Assembly (NCBI RefSeq): GCF_001580455.1
Contig: NZ_CP010951.1
Span: 3,187,001 to 3,251,000, forward strand
Direction: 5' to 3'
DNA length: 64,000 nt
DNA from: Ramlibacter tataouinensis
Lineage (GTDB): Bacteria > Pseudomonadota > Gammaproteobacteria > Burkholderiales > Burkholderiaceae_C
A program made the translations under genes and the position numbers. Positions 43,986 to 52,305 of this stretch are shown here, piece by piece. The first letter of the stretch is position 1, and the number at the start of each line of letters is the position of its first letter. Under the pieces are notes generated by a model. The model made no database searches, was not told the origin of the DNA, and worked only from the letters and a program-made list of their open reading frames with translations.

Positions 43986-44073
43986 ACAACTTAGGATAAC
44001 GCGAAGGCGTATCCCTTGATAAGGGGAATGGCATTGACCCGCCCGGTGGCACCCACGTGACGGGGCGGTGAGC

Positions 44074-45363
44074 TCAGGCGTTGAGCAGCGCGGCGATCGC
44101 CGATTCGAGGTCTTCGCGCGACACGCCACCGGCCAGCTGCAGCGCCGGGCCGACCGCCAGTTCGCCCTGCTTCAGCTGGGCCACGGCGCGTCCGGCCTCC
44201 TGGGGCGAGGCAAAGCCCGCGCTCTGCGCCAGCAGCCGGCCGCCCGCATCGACGAGCTTGAAGTAGTGCAGGCCGTCGCTCTCGCGGTACTGCTTGAAGG
44301 ACGGGAGCGCCGCCTTCGCCGATTTCTTCTTCGCGGCTTTCGCCTGCGACGCGAGGTTGCGCAGGCCCACGGCGTCCTTGAGCTCGGCCATGAGGGGCGC
44401 CGCCAGCGCGCGAGCCTTGTCGGCGCCGCGCAGCAGGATGCGCTCGATCTCGGCCGGGTTGCCCACCAGCGCGTCGTAGCGTTCGCGCATGGGCCCGATC
44501 TCGCCGTCGATGTGCTCGAACAGCATCTGCTTGGCATCGGCCCAGGAGATGCCGTCGGCGTAGGCATGGCGCAGCTTGTCGGTGTCCTCGCGCGAGGCGA
44601 AAGCCTCGTAGATCTGGAACAGGGCGGAGCCCTCGACGCGCTTGGGCTCGCCGGGCGCGCTGGAGTCGGTCACGATGCCCGCGATCTGCCGCCGAAGCTG
44701 CTCGCGCGGCGCGAACAGCGCAATCACGTTGTCGTAGCTCTTGCTCATCTTGCGGCCGTCGGTGCCGGGCAGCAGCGCCACGGAGTCATCGATGGCCGCC
44801 TCGGGCAGCACCAGGTGCTCGCCGTACAGGTGGTTGAAGCTGGAGGCGATGTCGCGCGCCATCTCGATGTGCTGCACCTGGTCGCGCCCGACCGGGATCT
44901 TGTGCGCCTTGAACATCAGGATGTCCGCGGCCATCAGCACCGGGTACATGAACAGGCCCGCGGTCACTTCGGAGTCCGGGTCGACGGCAGCGGCGGCGTT
45001 CTTGTCGACCTGGGCCTTGTAGGCATGGGCGCGATTGAGCAGTCCCTTGCCGGTGACGCAGGTCAGCAGCCAGGTGAGCTCGGTGATCTCGCGGATGTCG
45101 GACTGCCGGTAGAAAAAGACCTGCTCCGGATCGAGCCCGATGGCCAGCCAGCAGGCGGCGATTTCCAGCGTGGAGCGCTGCACGCGGGCCGGCTCGTCGC
45201 ACTTGATCAGCGCGTGGTAGTCCGCCAGGAAATAGAAGTTCTCGGTGCCGGGGCGGCGGCTGGCCTCCACGGCCGGACGCAGCGCGCCCACGTAGTTGCC
45301 CAGGTGCGGCGTGCCGGTCGTGGTGATGCCGGTGAGGAAGCGGACGGGTTCGGTCGGGCTCAT
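44074..45363 (-). CDS. trpS: tryptophanyl-tRNA synthetase
   Basis: A 429-residue class I aminoacyl-tRNA synthetase. It charges tRNA-Trp. The HIGH-like motif is GTPHLGNYVGAL and the KMSKS motif is GRKMSKS. The C-terminal ~70 residues (SFKQYRESDGLHYFKLVDAGG) are an extension seen in Burkholderiales TrpS and absent from E. coli. The ATG overlaps the site-2 protease stop by four bases (ATGA), which fixes the start within a longer open frame. It is an essential housekeeping gene. Confidence 0.96.
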   Translation of the reverse strand: MSPTEPVRFLTGITTTGTPHLGNYVGALRPAVEASRRPGTENFYFLADYHALIKCDEPARVQRSTLEIAACWLAIGLDPEQVFFYRQSDIREITELTWLLTCVTGKGLLNRAHAYKAQVDKNAAAAVDPDSEVTAGLFMYPVLMAADILMFKAHKIPVGRDQVQHIEMARDIASSFNHLYGEHLVLPEAAIDDSVALLPGTDGRKMSKSYDNVIALFAPREQLRRQIAGIVTDSSAPGEPKRVEGSALFQIYEAFASREDTDKLRHAYADGISWADAKQMLFEHIDGEIGPMRERYDALVGNPAEIERILLRGADKARALAAPLMAELKDAVGLRNLASQAKAAKKKSAKAALPSFKQYRESDGLHYFKLVDAGGRLLAQSAGFASPQEAGRAVAQLKQGELAVGPALQLAGGVSREDLESAIAALLNA

Positions 45364-46031
45364 GGGGAGAAGATCAGTTTCAGGGGCGTCAGCAGCAGGT
45401 CCAGGCCGAGGTAGCCGATCGTCATCAGCGGGCGCAGCCACAGTGAACTGACGACGCCTGCGATCACCAAGCCCATCACGATGAAAAAGCCATAGGGTTC
45501 GATGCGGCTCACCGCCACCGCCTGGCGGTAGGGCAGCAGCCCCACCAGCACGCGCCCGCCGTCCAGCGGCGGCAGCGGGAACAGGTTGAAGGCCCACATG
45601 ACGAGGTTGACAAGGATGCCGGCCCGGCACATCTCGATGAAGAAGCGCTCGGAGATGCCCATGTTCGACAGCAGGATCAGCCCGATCGCCCACAACAGCG
45701 CCTGGACGAAGTTCGAGATGGGGCCGGCCAGTGCCACCCACACCATGTCGCGTTTGGGCTTGCGCAGATGTCCGAAGTTCACCGGCACCGGCTTGGCATA
45801 GCCGAAGAGGAAGGCGCCCGAAGTGGCGAAGTAAAGCAGCAGCGGCATCAGGATGGTGCCGACCGGGTCGATGTGCTTTATCGGGTTGAGCGTCACCCGC
45901 CCCATCATGTAGGCGGTGTTGTCCCCCAGGTAGCGCGCCACGTAGCCGTGCGCCGCTTCATGCACGGTGATCGCGAACAGCACCGGCAGCGCGTAGATGA
46001 GGACGGTTTGAATGAGGTTGTCGAATGCCAC
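45360..46031 (-). CDS. site-2 protease family (M50) membrane metalloprotease
   Basis: A 223-residue intramembrane zinc protease homolog with about six helices. The zinc-binding motif HEAAH lies at residues ~24-28 in ITVHEAAHGYVARYLGD, and the third ligand region is NLFPLPPLDGGRVL. This small form is widespread in bacteria, usually next to trpS as here, and its substrate is unknown. It is coupled to trpS by a four-base overlap. Confidence 0.9.
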   Translation of the reverse strand: MAFDNLIQTVLIYALPVLFAITVHEAAHGYVARYLGDNTAYMMGRVTLNPIKHIDPVGTILMPLLLYFATSGAFLFGYAKPVPVNFGHLRKPKRDMVWVALAGPISNFVQALLWAIGLILLSNMGISERFFIEMCRAGILVNLVMWAFNLFPLPPLDGGRVLVGLLPYRQAVAVSRIEPYGFFIVMGLVIAGVVSSLWLRPLMTIGYLGLDLLLTPLKLIFSP

Positions 46032-46072
46032 GGCGGGATTGTCTCAGACGGCGATTGCGACCCCCGGAGGGC

Positions 46073-46708
46073 TCACAGGCCCAGTGCCGCCAGGTCGCCG
46101 CGCCCCTCGCGCACCACCTGTGCGTCGCCGCCGGTGCCCATGGGGGTGAGGTCGATCACGCTGGTCGGCTGGGCCGGGCAGGCGCCCGCGTCGACCACGC
46201 CGGCGAGCTGGCGCTCGAAGCGCTGCCGGATCTCCTGGGCATCGTTGATCGACTCGGTCTCGCCCGGCGCGATCAGGGTGGTCGACAGCAGCGGCGCGCC
46301 GTGCGCCGCCAGCAGCTCCTGCAGCACGTGGTGGTCGGGCACGCGCAGCCCGATGGTCTTGCGGGTCGGGTGGCTCACGCGGCGCGGCACCTCGCGCGTG
46401 GCTTCCAGGATGAAGGTGTAGGCGCCCGGCGTGGCCGCCTTCAGCAGCCGGTACTGGCGGTTGTCGACGCGGGCATAGCTGGCCAGCTCGGACAGGTCGC
46501 GGCACAGCAGGGTCAGGTGGTATTTCTCGTCCAGCTCGCGGATGCGGCGCAGCCGGTCGGCTGCCGACTTGTCGTCCAGGTGGCAGGCCAGCGCGTAGCT
46601 GGAGTCGGTCGGCACCGCCAGCACGCCACCCTGCTGCAGTAAGGCGACAGCCTGCTTCAGCAGGCGGGGCTGCGGGTTCTGCGGATGGACTTCGAAGTAT
46701 TGGGCCAC
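46073..46708 (-). CDS. L-threonylcarbamoyladenylate synthase family protein (YciO type)
   Basis: A 211-residue protein of the Sua5/YciO/YrdC family. It has the KRxR-like nucleotide-binding start (GGVLAVPTDSSYALACHLD) and the family block PTRKTIGLRVPDHHVLQELL. True TsaC/Sua5 makes threonylcarbamoyl-AMP for tRNA t6A modification. YciO-type members such as this are less active, and the physiological role is uncertain. It lies 41 bp upstream of the M50 gene on the same strand. Confidence 0.88.
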   Translation of the reverse strand: MAQYFEVHPQNPQPRLLKQAVALLQQGGVLAVPTDSSYALACHLDDKSAADRLRRIRELDEKYHLTLLCRDLSELASYARVDNRQYRLLKAATPGAYTFILEATREVPRRVSHPTRKTIGLRVPDHHVLQELLAAHGAPLLSTTLIAPGETESINDAQEIRQRFERQLAGVVDAGACPAQPTSVIDLTPMGTGGDAQVVREGRGDLAALGL

Positions 46709-46720
46709 GGTGCGTTCGTC

Positions 46721-47617
46721 CTAGGCTTCCATCGGTTCCAGCACGACGCGCCGGCTCTCGACCACCGTGAGCCAGGCGCCAGCCGCGCCGCACACCGCGA
46801 TGGCCGCCATGCCGGCGAGCGCCCAGCCGTCGGGCACGTGATCGAACACCAGCAGGCCGCCCAGCATGGCGAAGGCGATCTGCGAGTACAGGTAGGGCGT
46901 CAGGGTGGCGGCCGGCGCGCGCTGGTAGGCCAGGATCAGCAGGAAGTGGCCGATGGTCGCCGCGGCGCCCATCAGGCACAGCAGCGCCCACAGCGAGGCG
47001 CTGGCCAGCGGGGTCCAGACGAAGGGCAGGGCCAGCGAGGCGATCAGGGTGCCGACCGCGCCGGTGTACAGGTGCATGGTGACCGGGTCCTCGGTGCGCG
47101 CCAGCCGGCTGGTCAGCACCTGGAACCAGGCGTTGGTCACCACCAGCCCGAGCGGCAGCAGGCTGGCCCAGGTGAAGGCGTCCCCGCCGGGGCGGATGAT
47201 GACCAGCGTGCCGGCGAAGCCGCCGGCCACCAGCAGCCAGCGCATCGGCGAGACGCGCTCCTTCAGCACTGTGGCGGCCAGCAGCGTCACCACCAGCGGC
47301 GCGATCATCACGATGGCGGTGAACTCGCCCACCGGCATGTACTTCAGGCTGGCGAAGGCGAACAGGCTGCTGCCCAGCAGCAGCACGCCGCGCAGGCACT
47401 GGAACGGCAGGTGCCGGGTGCGCAGCGCGCGCAGGCCGCGCGCCGGCAGCACGACGGCCGCGGTCGCCGCCGCCTGGAAGGCATAGCGGAACCACAGCGC
47501 CATCAGCAGCGGCACCGAGGCGCTCACGAATTTGGTGGTGGTGTCCAGGGTGGCGAAGCAGGCGCAGGCGCCCAGCACCAGCGCGATCCCGGCCAGGGGG
47601 TGGGCGTGCGGTTTCAC
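46721..47617 (-). CDS. DMT (EamA) family exporter
   Basis: A 298-residue membrane protein with ten helices arranged as two EamA repeats. It begins KPHAHPLAGIALVLGACACF and has LKYMPVGEFTAIVMIAPLVV in the first repeat and APAATLTPYLYSQIAFAMLGG in the second. Substrates of this family include amino acids and metabolites, and none can be assigned. The start is a GTG that overlaps the PHP phosphatase stop (GTGA), so the longer upstream frame is rejected. Confidence 0.88.
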   Translation of the reverse strand: MKPHAHPLAGIALVLGACACFATLDTTTKFVSASVPLLMALWFRYAFQAAATAAVVLPARGLRALRTRHLPFQCLRGVLLLGSSLFAFASLKYMPVGEFTAIVMIAPLVVTLLAATVLKERVSPMRWLLVAGGFAGTLVIIRPGGDAFTWASLLPLGLVVTNAWFQVLTSRLARTEDPVTMHLYTGAVGTLIASLALPFVWTPLASASLWALLCLMGAAATIGHFLLILAYQRAPAATLTPYLYSQIAFAMLGGLLVFDHVPDGWALAGMAAIAVCGAAGAWLTVVESRRVVLEPMEA

Positions 47618-48465
47618 TGGATGCGGCCGGCCACCACTTCCCACACCGGCGTCAGGTCGCCGGGCAGCCAGGGCAGCAGGCCCAGCTCGGTGTGGCTTTC
47701 GTCGGGGCTGTGGAAGTCGCTGCCGCGCGAGGCGGCCAGGCCGAACTCGCGGGCGGTGTCCGCGTACTGCACGCACTCGGCGGCGGTGTGGCTGCCGGTG
47801 ATGACTTCGACGCCGCGGCCGCCGTGCGCCTTGAACTCGACGAACAGCGCGTACTCCTCGTTGGCGGTGAAGCGGTAACGGGCCGGATGCGCGATCACGG
47901 CGATGCCGCCGGCCTGCGTGATCCAGCGCACCGCATCGCCCAGCGCCGCCCAGCGGTGCTCGACGTATCCGGGCTTGCCGTCGGTGAGGAAGCGCCGGAA
48001 CACCTCGCCGGTGTCGCGGCACACGCCTTGCTCGACCAGGAAGCGCGCGAAGTGGGTGCGCGAGATCAGCGCCGGGTTGCCGACGTACTTCAGCGCGCCT
48101 TCGTAGGCGCCGGGGATGCCCGCCAGCGCGAGCTGCCGGGCCATTTCCTGGGCGCGGCTGTCGCGCCCGCCGCGGGTGGCGGCCAGGCCGTCCTGCAGGG
48201 CGGTATCGGCCGCATCGAAGCCCAGGCCGACGATGTGCACCGTCTGGCCGGCGAAGGACACGGAGATCTCCGTGCCGGTCAGGTACTTCATGCCGTGCGC
48301 GCGCGCCGCGGCGGCCGCGCGCTGCTGGCCGCCGATCTCGTCGTGGTCGGTCAGCGACCAGAGTTCGACGCCGTTGGCGGCCGCGCGGGCAGCCAGTTCT
48401 TCGGGTGTGAGGGTGCCGTCCGAGACGATCGAGTGACAGTGCAGGTCGGCGTTGAGAATCGACAC
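47614..48465 (-). CDS. PHP-domain 3',5'-nucleoside bisphosphate phosphatase
   Basis: A 283-residue metal-dependent phosphatase of the PHP superfamily. Metal ligands are visible in NADLHCHSIVSDG (HxH), LTDHDEIGG, GTEIS, AHPARY and SRGSDFHSP. The family (YciV/RNase AM) removes the 3' phosphate of pAp and trims short RNA from the 5' end. I use the GTG in frame with VSILNADLHCHS; an ATG 16 codons upstream is possible, but the sequence between looks non-conserved. It lies upstream of the DMT exporter with a four-base overlap. Confidence 0.85.
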   Translation of the reverse strand: MSILNADLHCHSIVSDGTLTPEELAARAAANGVELWSLTDHDEIGGQQRAAAAARAHGMKYLTGTEISVSFAGQTVHIVGLGFDAADTALQDGLAATRGGRDSRAQEMARQLALAGIPGAYEGALKYVGNPALISRTHFARFLVEQGVCRDTGEVFRRFLTDGKPGYVEHRWAALGDAVRWITQAGGIAVIAHPARYRFTANEEYALFVEFKAHGGRGVEVITGSHTAAECVQYADTAREFGLAASRGSDFHSPDESHTELGLLPWLPGDLTPVWEVVAGRIQ

Positions 48466-48531
48466 TCGGGTGATTTTAGGCCGCGTGCCGTGGTTGCGCC
48501 GGCGCAGGGACATTCAGCCCGTTCCGGGCCA

Positions 48532-49203
48532 TCAACTCAGGGCGCCCGCCTCCTTGCGGATGTCGGTCACCGTGACCAGCGCGCATTCGATGGCGATCTT
48601 GAGGCCGGCCACGATCTCGTCCAGCCGCATCGAGGGCTGGCCCTGGCCGGGCAGCCAAGGCACGTGGATGAAGCCGCCCCGCGTGCGGCGCAGGTCGGAG
48701 CGCGCCGCCAGCTCGTGCATCAGGGCATAGAACACGTGGTTGCACACGAAGGTGCCGGCGGTCTGCGACACCTCCGCGTTGATCCCTTGCTCCAGCAGCG
48801 CCGCCAGCATGGCCTTGATCGGCAAGGTGCTGAAGTAGGCAGCCGGCCCGCCGGGCACCACCGGCGTGTCCACCGGCTGCTCGCCGGCGTTGTCCGGGAT
48901 GCGCGCGTCCTCGACGTTGATCGCCACCCGCTCGAGCGACAGGGCGATGCGCCCGCCGGCTTGCCCGGTGCAGACCACGAGGTCGGGATGGTGCCGGTGC
49001 AGCAGGTCGCGCAGCACCTGCACCGAGCGGCCGAACACGGTGGGCAGCTGCGCGCCGACGATGCGGTGATCGCCGACCATGCGGCCGTGCAGGGCCTGCA
49101 CCGCCATCCAGCTGGGATTGAGCTTGTCCGGGCCGAAGGGCTCGAAACCCGTTACGAGAACGGTGGGAAAGCGACGAGCGCTGCTGTCAGCCGCGGCTAC
49201 CAT
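48532..49203 (-). CDS. pcp: pyroglutamyl-peptidase I
   Basis: A 223-residue cysteine peptidase of family C15 that removes N-terminal pyroglutamate. The catalytic triad is E91 (LERVAINVEDAR), C154 (AGTFVCNHVFY) and H180 (GFIHVPWLP). It begins RFPTVLVTGFEPFGPDKLNP, typical of the family. It is cytoplasmic and single-domain. A longer frame continues upstream but overlaps the divergent peptidase gene, so I stop at this ATG. Confidence 0.94.
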   Translation of the reverse strand: MVAAADSSARRFPTVLVTGFEPFGPDKLNPSWMAVQALHGRMVGDHRIVGAQLPTVFGRSVQVLRDLLHRHHPDLVVCTGQAGGRIALSLERVAINVEDARIPDNAGEQPVDTPVVPGGPAAYFSTLPIKAMLAALLEQGINAEVSQTAGTFVCNHVFYALMHELAARSDLRRTRGGFIHVPWLPGQGQPSMRLDEIVAGLKIAIECALVTVTDIRKEAGALS

Positions 49204-49248
49204 CGTTTCACTGTAGCAGTCGGCGCGGGTTCCGGCAGGAGAGATGCA

Positions 49249-50127
49249 ATGCGTTGGGAAGGCCATCGGGAATCGGACAACGTCGAGGATGTGCGAGACA
49301 GCGGCGGCGGGGGCGGCGGCGGCTTCGGCATCGGCGGCGGCAAGCTGGGCATAGGCGCGATCGTCATCGCGCTGATCGGCGGCGCGGTGTTCGGCATCAA
49401 CCCGCTCACCATCCTGTCGCTGCTGAGTGGCGGCCCGGCGCCGGTGCAGCAGCAGGCGCCGCAGGGGCACGCACCGCCGGCCGGCGACCGCGGCGCCCAG
49501 TTCGTGTCGATCGTGCTGGCCGACACGGAGGACGTCTGGGGCCGGCTGTTCCAGGCCGGAGGCGCCACCTACAACCAGCCCAAGCTGGTGCTTTTCCGCG
49601 GCGCCACGCCCACCGCTTGCGGTGCCGGCCAGGCGGCCATGGGGCCGTTCTACTGCCCGGCCGACAAGAAGGTCTATATCGACCTGAGCTTCTACGACAC
49701 CTTGCGCTCGCGCCTGGGCGCGCCGGGTGAATTCGCGCAGGCCTATGTGATTGCCCACGAGGTCGGCCACCACGTGCAGGACGAACTGGGCATCACGCGC
49801 AAGGCCGAGGCGGCGCGCCAGCGCATGAGCCCGGCACAGGGCAATGCCGTCAGCGTGCGCGTCGAGCTGCAGGCGGATTGCTTCGCCGGCGTCTGGGCTC
49901 ATCATTCGCAACAGGGCAAGCAGTGGCTGGACCCGGGCGACATCGAATCGGCCATGAACGCGGCGGCCAAGATCGGCGACGACGCACTGCAGCGCAACGC
50001 CGGGCGCGCGGTGGTGCCCGAGAGCTTCACCCATGGCACCAGCGCCCAGCGCCAGCACTGGTTCCAGACCGGCTACCGCACCGGCAGCGTGAAGGCCTGC
50101 GATACCTTCAGCGCGCAGTCGCTCTAG
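49249..50127 (+). CDS. neutral zinc metallopeptidase (KPN_02809 family)
   Basis: A 292-residue protein. Residues ~1-35 are hydrophilic and Gly-rich (SGGGGGGGFGIGGGKLG), a single membrane segment follows (IGAIVIALIGGAVFGI), and the rest is a periplasmic peptidase domain with zinc motif HEVGHH (near residue 170) and downstream VELQADCFAGVWAH. Cys pairs in ACGAG and FYCPAD could form a disulfide. It is a common membrane-anchored family with unknown substrate. The start MRWEGHRESDNVEDVRD is typical for the family. Confidence 0.9.
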   Translation: MRWEGHRESDNVEDVRDSGGGGGGGFGIGGGKLGIGAIVIALIGGAVFGINPLTILSLLSGGPAPVQQQAPQGHAPPAGDRGAQFVSIVLADTEDVWGRLFQAGGATYNQPKLVLFRGATPTACGAGQAAMGPFYCPADKKVYIDLSFYDTLRSRLGAPGEFAQAYVIAHEVGHHVQDELGITRKAEAARQRMSPAQGNAVSVRVELQADCFAGVWAHHSQQGKQWLDPGDIESAMNAAAKIGDDALQRNAGRAVVPESFTHGTSAQRQHWFQTGYRTGSVKACDTFSAQSL

Positions 50128-50134
50128 GAGGGCT

Positions 50135-50632
50135 TCAGCCGCGCGACAGCGTCACGGCCAGGCGGTTGCGGGCGTCGACCCGGCAGTAGGCCATGGCCTT
50201 CGCATAGCGGCGGACCAGCCCGACGCCTAACCCGCCGGGCACGGCTTCGGCCAAGGTGGCGGCCGGCCTGGCCGGCCGGGCTTGCGTGGGGTCGAACGGC
50301 ACGCCGTCGTCCTCGAAGGTGAGCACCAGCTCCTGCGGCAGCCATTCGGCCTCCAGCCGCATCTCGCGCGTGCCGCCCTCGGGGTAGGCGTGCCACACAA
50401 TGTTCATCAGCACTTCCTCGACCACCAGCTCGGCCTGGAAGACCAGCGCGGGCGTGGGATCCGCGGCTTGCAGGAACTCCAGCAATGCCAGCCGGGCCGG
50501 CTCCAGCGCGGCGCGCTGGGCGGCAAGGACCAGGCGCAAGGACGAGGGCGTCGCGGTCCGTGCCAGCACGACGGGCGGCGGTTCGGCGATGGCGCCGGCA
50601 GTCCCGGCCACACGGGCGAACGAGGCGGTCAC
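50135..50632 (-). CDS. RsbW-like HATPase (anti-sigma-type kinase)
   Basis: A 165-residue protein of the GHKL ATPase fold like RsbW/SpoIIAB. It keeps the N box (ELVVEEVLMNIVWHAY), the G1-type box (EDDGVPFDP) and the G2-type box (GGLGVGLVRRYAKAM). Such kinases phosphorylate a STAS antagonist and sequester a partner. The start is a GTG one base after the STAS stop. With the STAS and PP2C genes it forms a partner-switching set; the final target is not encoded nearby. Confidence 0.85.
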   Translation of the reverse strand: MTASFARVAGTAGAIAEPPPVVLARTATPSSLRLVLAAQRAALEPARLALLEFLQAADPTPALVFQAELVVEEVLMNIVWHAYPEGGTREMRLEAEWLPQELVLTFEDDGVPFDPTQARPARPAATLAEAVPGGLGVGLVRRYAKAMAYCRVDARNRLAVTLSRG

Positions 50633-50633
50633 C

Positions 50634-50981
50634 TCAGGCCGCGAGCGCTTGCACCGCCTGCTGCTGATCGCTGGCGACGGGGATGATCTGGTCGATGGCC
50701 ACGGCCTCCAGCACGCCCTGGATCAGCTCGGACGCGCCGAACAGCGCCATCTTGCGGCCCTTCCGGTCCATGGCGCGGGCGTTGGCGATGAACAGCCGGA
50801 TGCCCATCGAGGCCAGGAAGCTGACCCCGGACAGGTCCACCACCGCGTGCCGGTTGGAGGCCACGACCGCGGCCGTGAAGCGGGTCTCGATCTGGTCGAC
50901 GCCCAACGAATCCATGCGGCCATCGAGCCGCACCAGGCTGATGCCTTCGTCCAGAGGAGTGATGTCGAATTGCATTTGCAT
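50634..50981 (-). CDS. STAS-domain anti-sigma-factor antagonist
   Basis: A 115-residue STAS protein of the SpoIIAA/RsbV type. The conserved segment VVDLSGVSFLASMGIRLF keeps the phosphorylatable Ser (Ser58). GGAG lies 8 bases before the first Met, and a second Met two codons later is also possible. It lies between the RsbW-like kinase and an FHA-PP2C phosphatase that would control its phosphorylation. Confidence 0.85.
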   Translation of the reverse strand: MQMQFDITPLDEGISLVRLDGRMDSLGVDQIETRFTAAVVASNRHAVVDLSGVSFLASMGIRLFIANARAMDRKGRKMALFGASELIQGVLEAVAIDQIIPVASDQQQAVQALAA

Positions 50982-51041
50982 GTGCAGGCTCCGCTCGCGC
51001 CGTTGACGGGTGGCGTCCCGGTCCAAGTTATGACGTTCAGG

Positions 51042-52184
51042 TTACAGGAATGTGACCACCAGCAGTGAAAAATCGTCGTCCAGCGGCCCCGGCTTCGCCA
51101 CCGCCCGCACCGCCTCGTACAGGCGGCCGGCTTCCTGGCCCGCCGGCGCCGCCGGGCCTTCGAGCAGCGGCAGGAAATCGGGCAGCGCCCACTGGCCGCC
51201 GCTGCGGGTGGCGACCTCGAACACGCCGTCGCTGAAGATGTAGAGCATGCTGCCCGGCGGCACGGTGGCCTCGGCGCCGTGGAAGGCCGCGCCCGGCATC
51301 GCCCCGATCACCAGGTTGCGCGTCTTCAGCGCCTGCAGCGGGCCGCGTCCGGGTCCGGCCAGGTAGGACGCGTGATGGCCGGCGGAGGCATAGCGCAGCA
51401 CCCGGCTGCGCAGGTCGTAGACCCCGTACCAGATGGAGAAGTACATGCCGTCGTGGCTGTCCATCTGGAACATCTCGTTCAGGCTGCGCAGCACCTGCGC
51501 CGGTTCGTGGAAGTCCACCTGGGGCAGGGCACGCTGCCGCATGAGGTTCATCACCGTCACGCTGTGCATGGCCGGGCCCACGCCGTGGCCCGACACGTCC
51601 ATCAGGTAGACCGCGAACACGTGCTCGCTGAGCTGGTGGTAGCCGAAGGCATCGCCCCCCAGCTGGGCCGAGGGCTGGTAGTGCCAGTCGGTGTGCAAGG
51701 GGCCGCTGCGCAGGGGTGGCGGCAGCAGCGCCTGGACGTAGTGGCGCGCCTTTTCCAGGTCGCGCTCGTGCTCTCGCACCTTGTCCGCCTCGCTCTTGAG
51801 CAGGTATTCGTGGCGGAAGACCTGCTCGCCGATGCGCAGCAGGCCGCCGTGCGGCAGCTTGCCGCGGCCGGCCACGCGCTGGCCTTCGATGTAGGTGCCG
51901 TTGGTCGAATTCAGGTCGACGACCAGCAACTCCAGCATGTACGGCGGGGCGCTCACTTCGCAGTGCTGGCCGGACACCTGACTGTCGGGGATGGTCAGGT
52001 CGCAGGTGGCGTGTCGCCCGATCTTCAGCGCCTGCGGCTTCAGTGGCAGCCGCAGGCCGGGCTGCCAGCCCTCGACCAGCACCAGGAAGTGCTCGCGGGC
52101 CTCCGGCGGCGGCACCTGGCCGGCCAGCATGCCCACGGTCATCACCATGGTGCGGTCCGAATCCACAGACGATCCGTCGCTCAT
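51042..52184 (-). CDS. FHA-domain PP2C (SpoIIE-type) phosphatase
   Basis: A 380-residue protein. Residues ~40-125 are an FHA domain (LKIGRHATCDLTIPD, QVSGQHCEV, NSTNGT) that binds phosphothreonine. Residues ~170-380 form a SpoIIE/RsbU phosphatase with metal-binding Asp in GGDAFGYH, LMDVSGHGVGPAMHSV, FSDGVFEV and DDDFSLLVV. A short helical linker (SEADKVREHERDLEKARHY) joins them. It is expected to dephosphorylate the STAS antagonist encoded 60 bp downstream. The FHA domain suggests it responds to a Ser/Thr kinase. Confidence 0.9.
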   Translation of the reverse strand: MSDGSSVDSDRTMVMTVGMLAGQVPPPEAREHFLVLVEGWQPGLRLPLKPQALKIGRHATCDLTIPDSQVSGQHCEVSAPPYMLELLVVDLNSTNGTYIEGQRVAGRGKLPHGGLLRIGEQVFRHEYLLKSEADKVREHERDLEKARHYVQALLPPPLRSGPLHTDWHYQPSAQLGGDAFGYHQLSEHVFAVYLMDVSGHGVGPAMHSVTVMNLMRQRALPQVDFHEPAQVLRSLNEMFQMDSHDGMYFSIWYGVYDLRSRVLRYASAGHHASYLAGPGRGPLQALKTRNLVIGAMPGAAFHGAEATVPPGSMLYIFSDGVFEVATRSGGQWALPDFLPLLEGPAAPAGQEAGRLYEAVRAVAKPGPLDDDFSLLVVTFL

Positions 52185-52305
52185 CCGGCGATTGTGTCAG
52201 TTCGCCACCGGATGTAACAGCCCGCCGCCCCGGCCATGGGGGCCCGACGGGCATCGGCGCGGGTGCCGGCAGGCTCCCGGCCGGGCATGGGACAATAGCG
52301 GGTTA

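Noticed and set aside
44040..44074. GC hairpin between the response regulator and trpS
   Set aside because: No T-run on either strand and imperfect pairing; not enough for a terminator.
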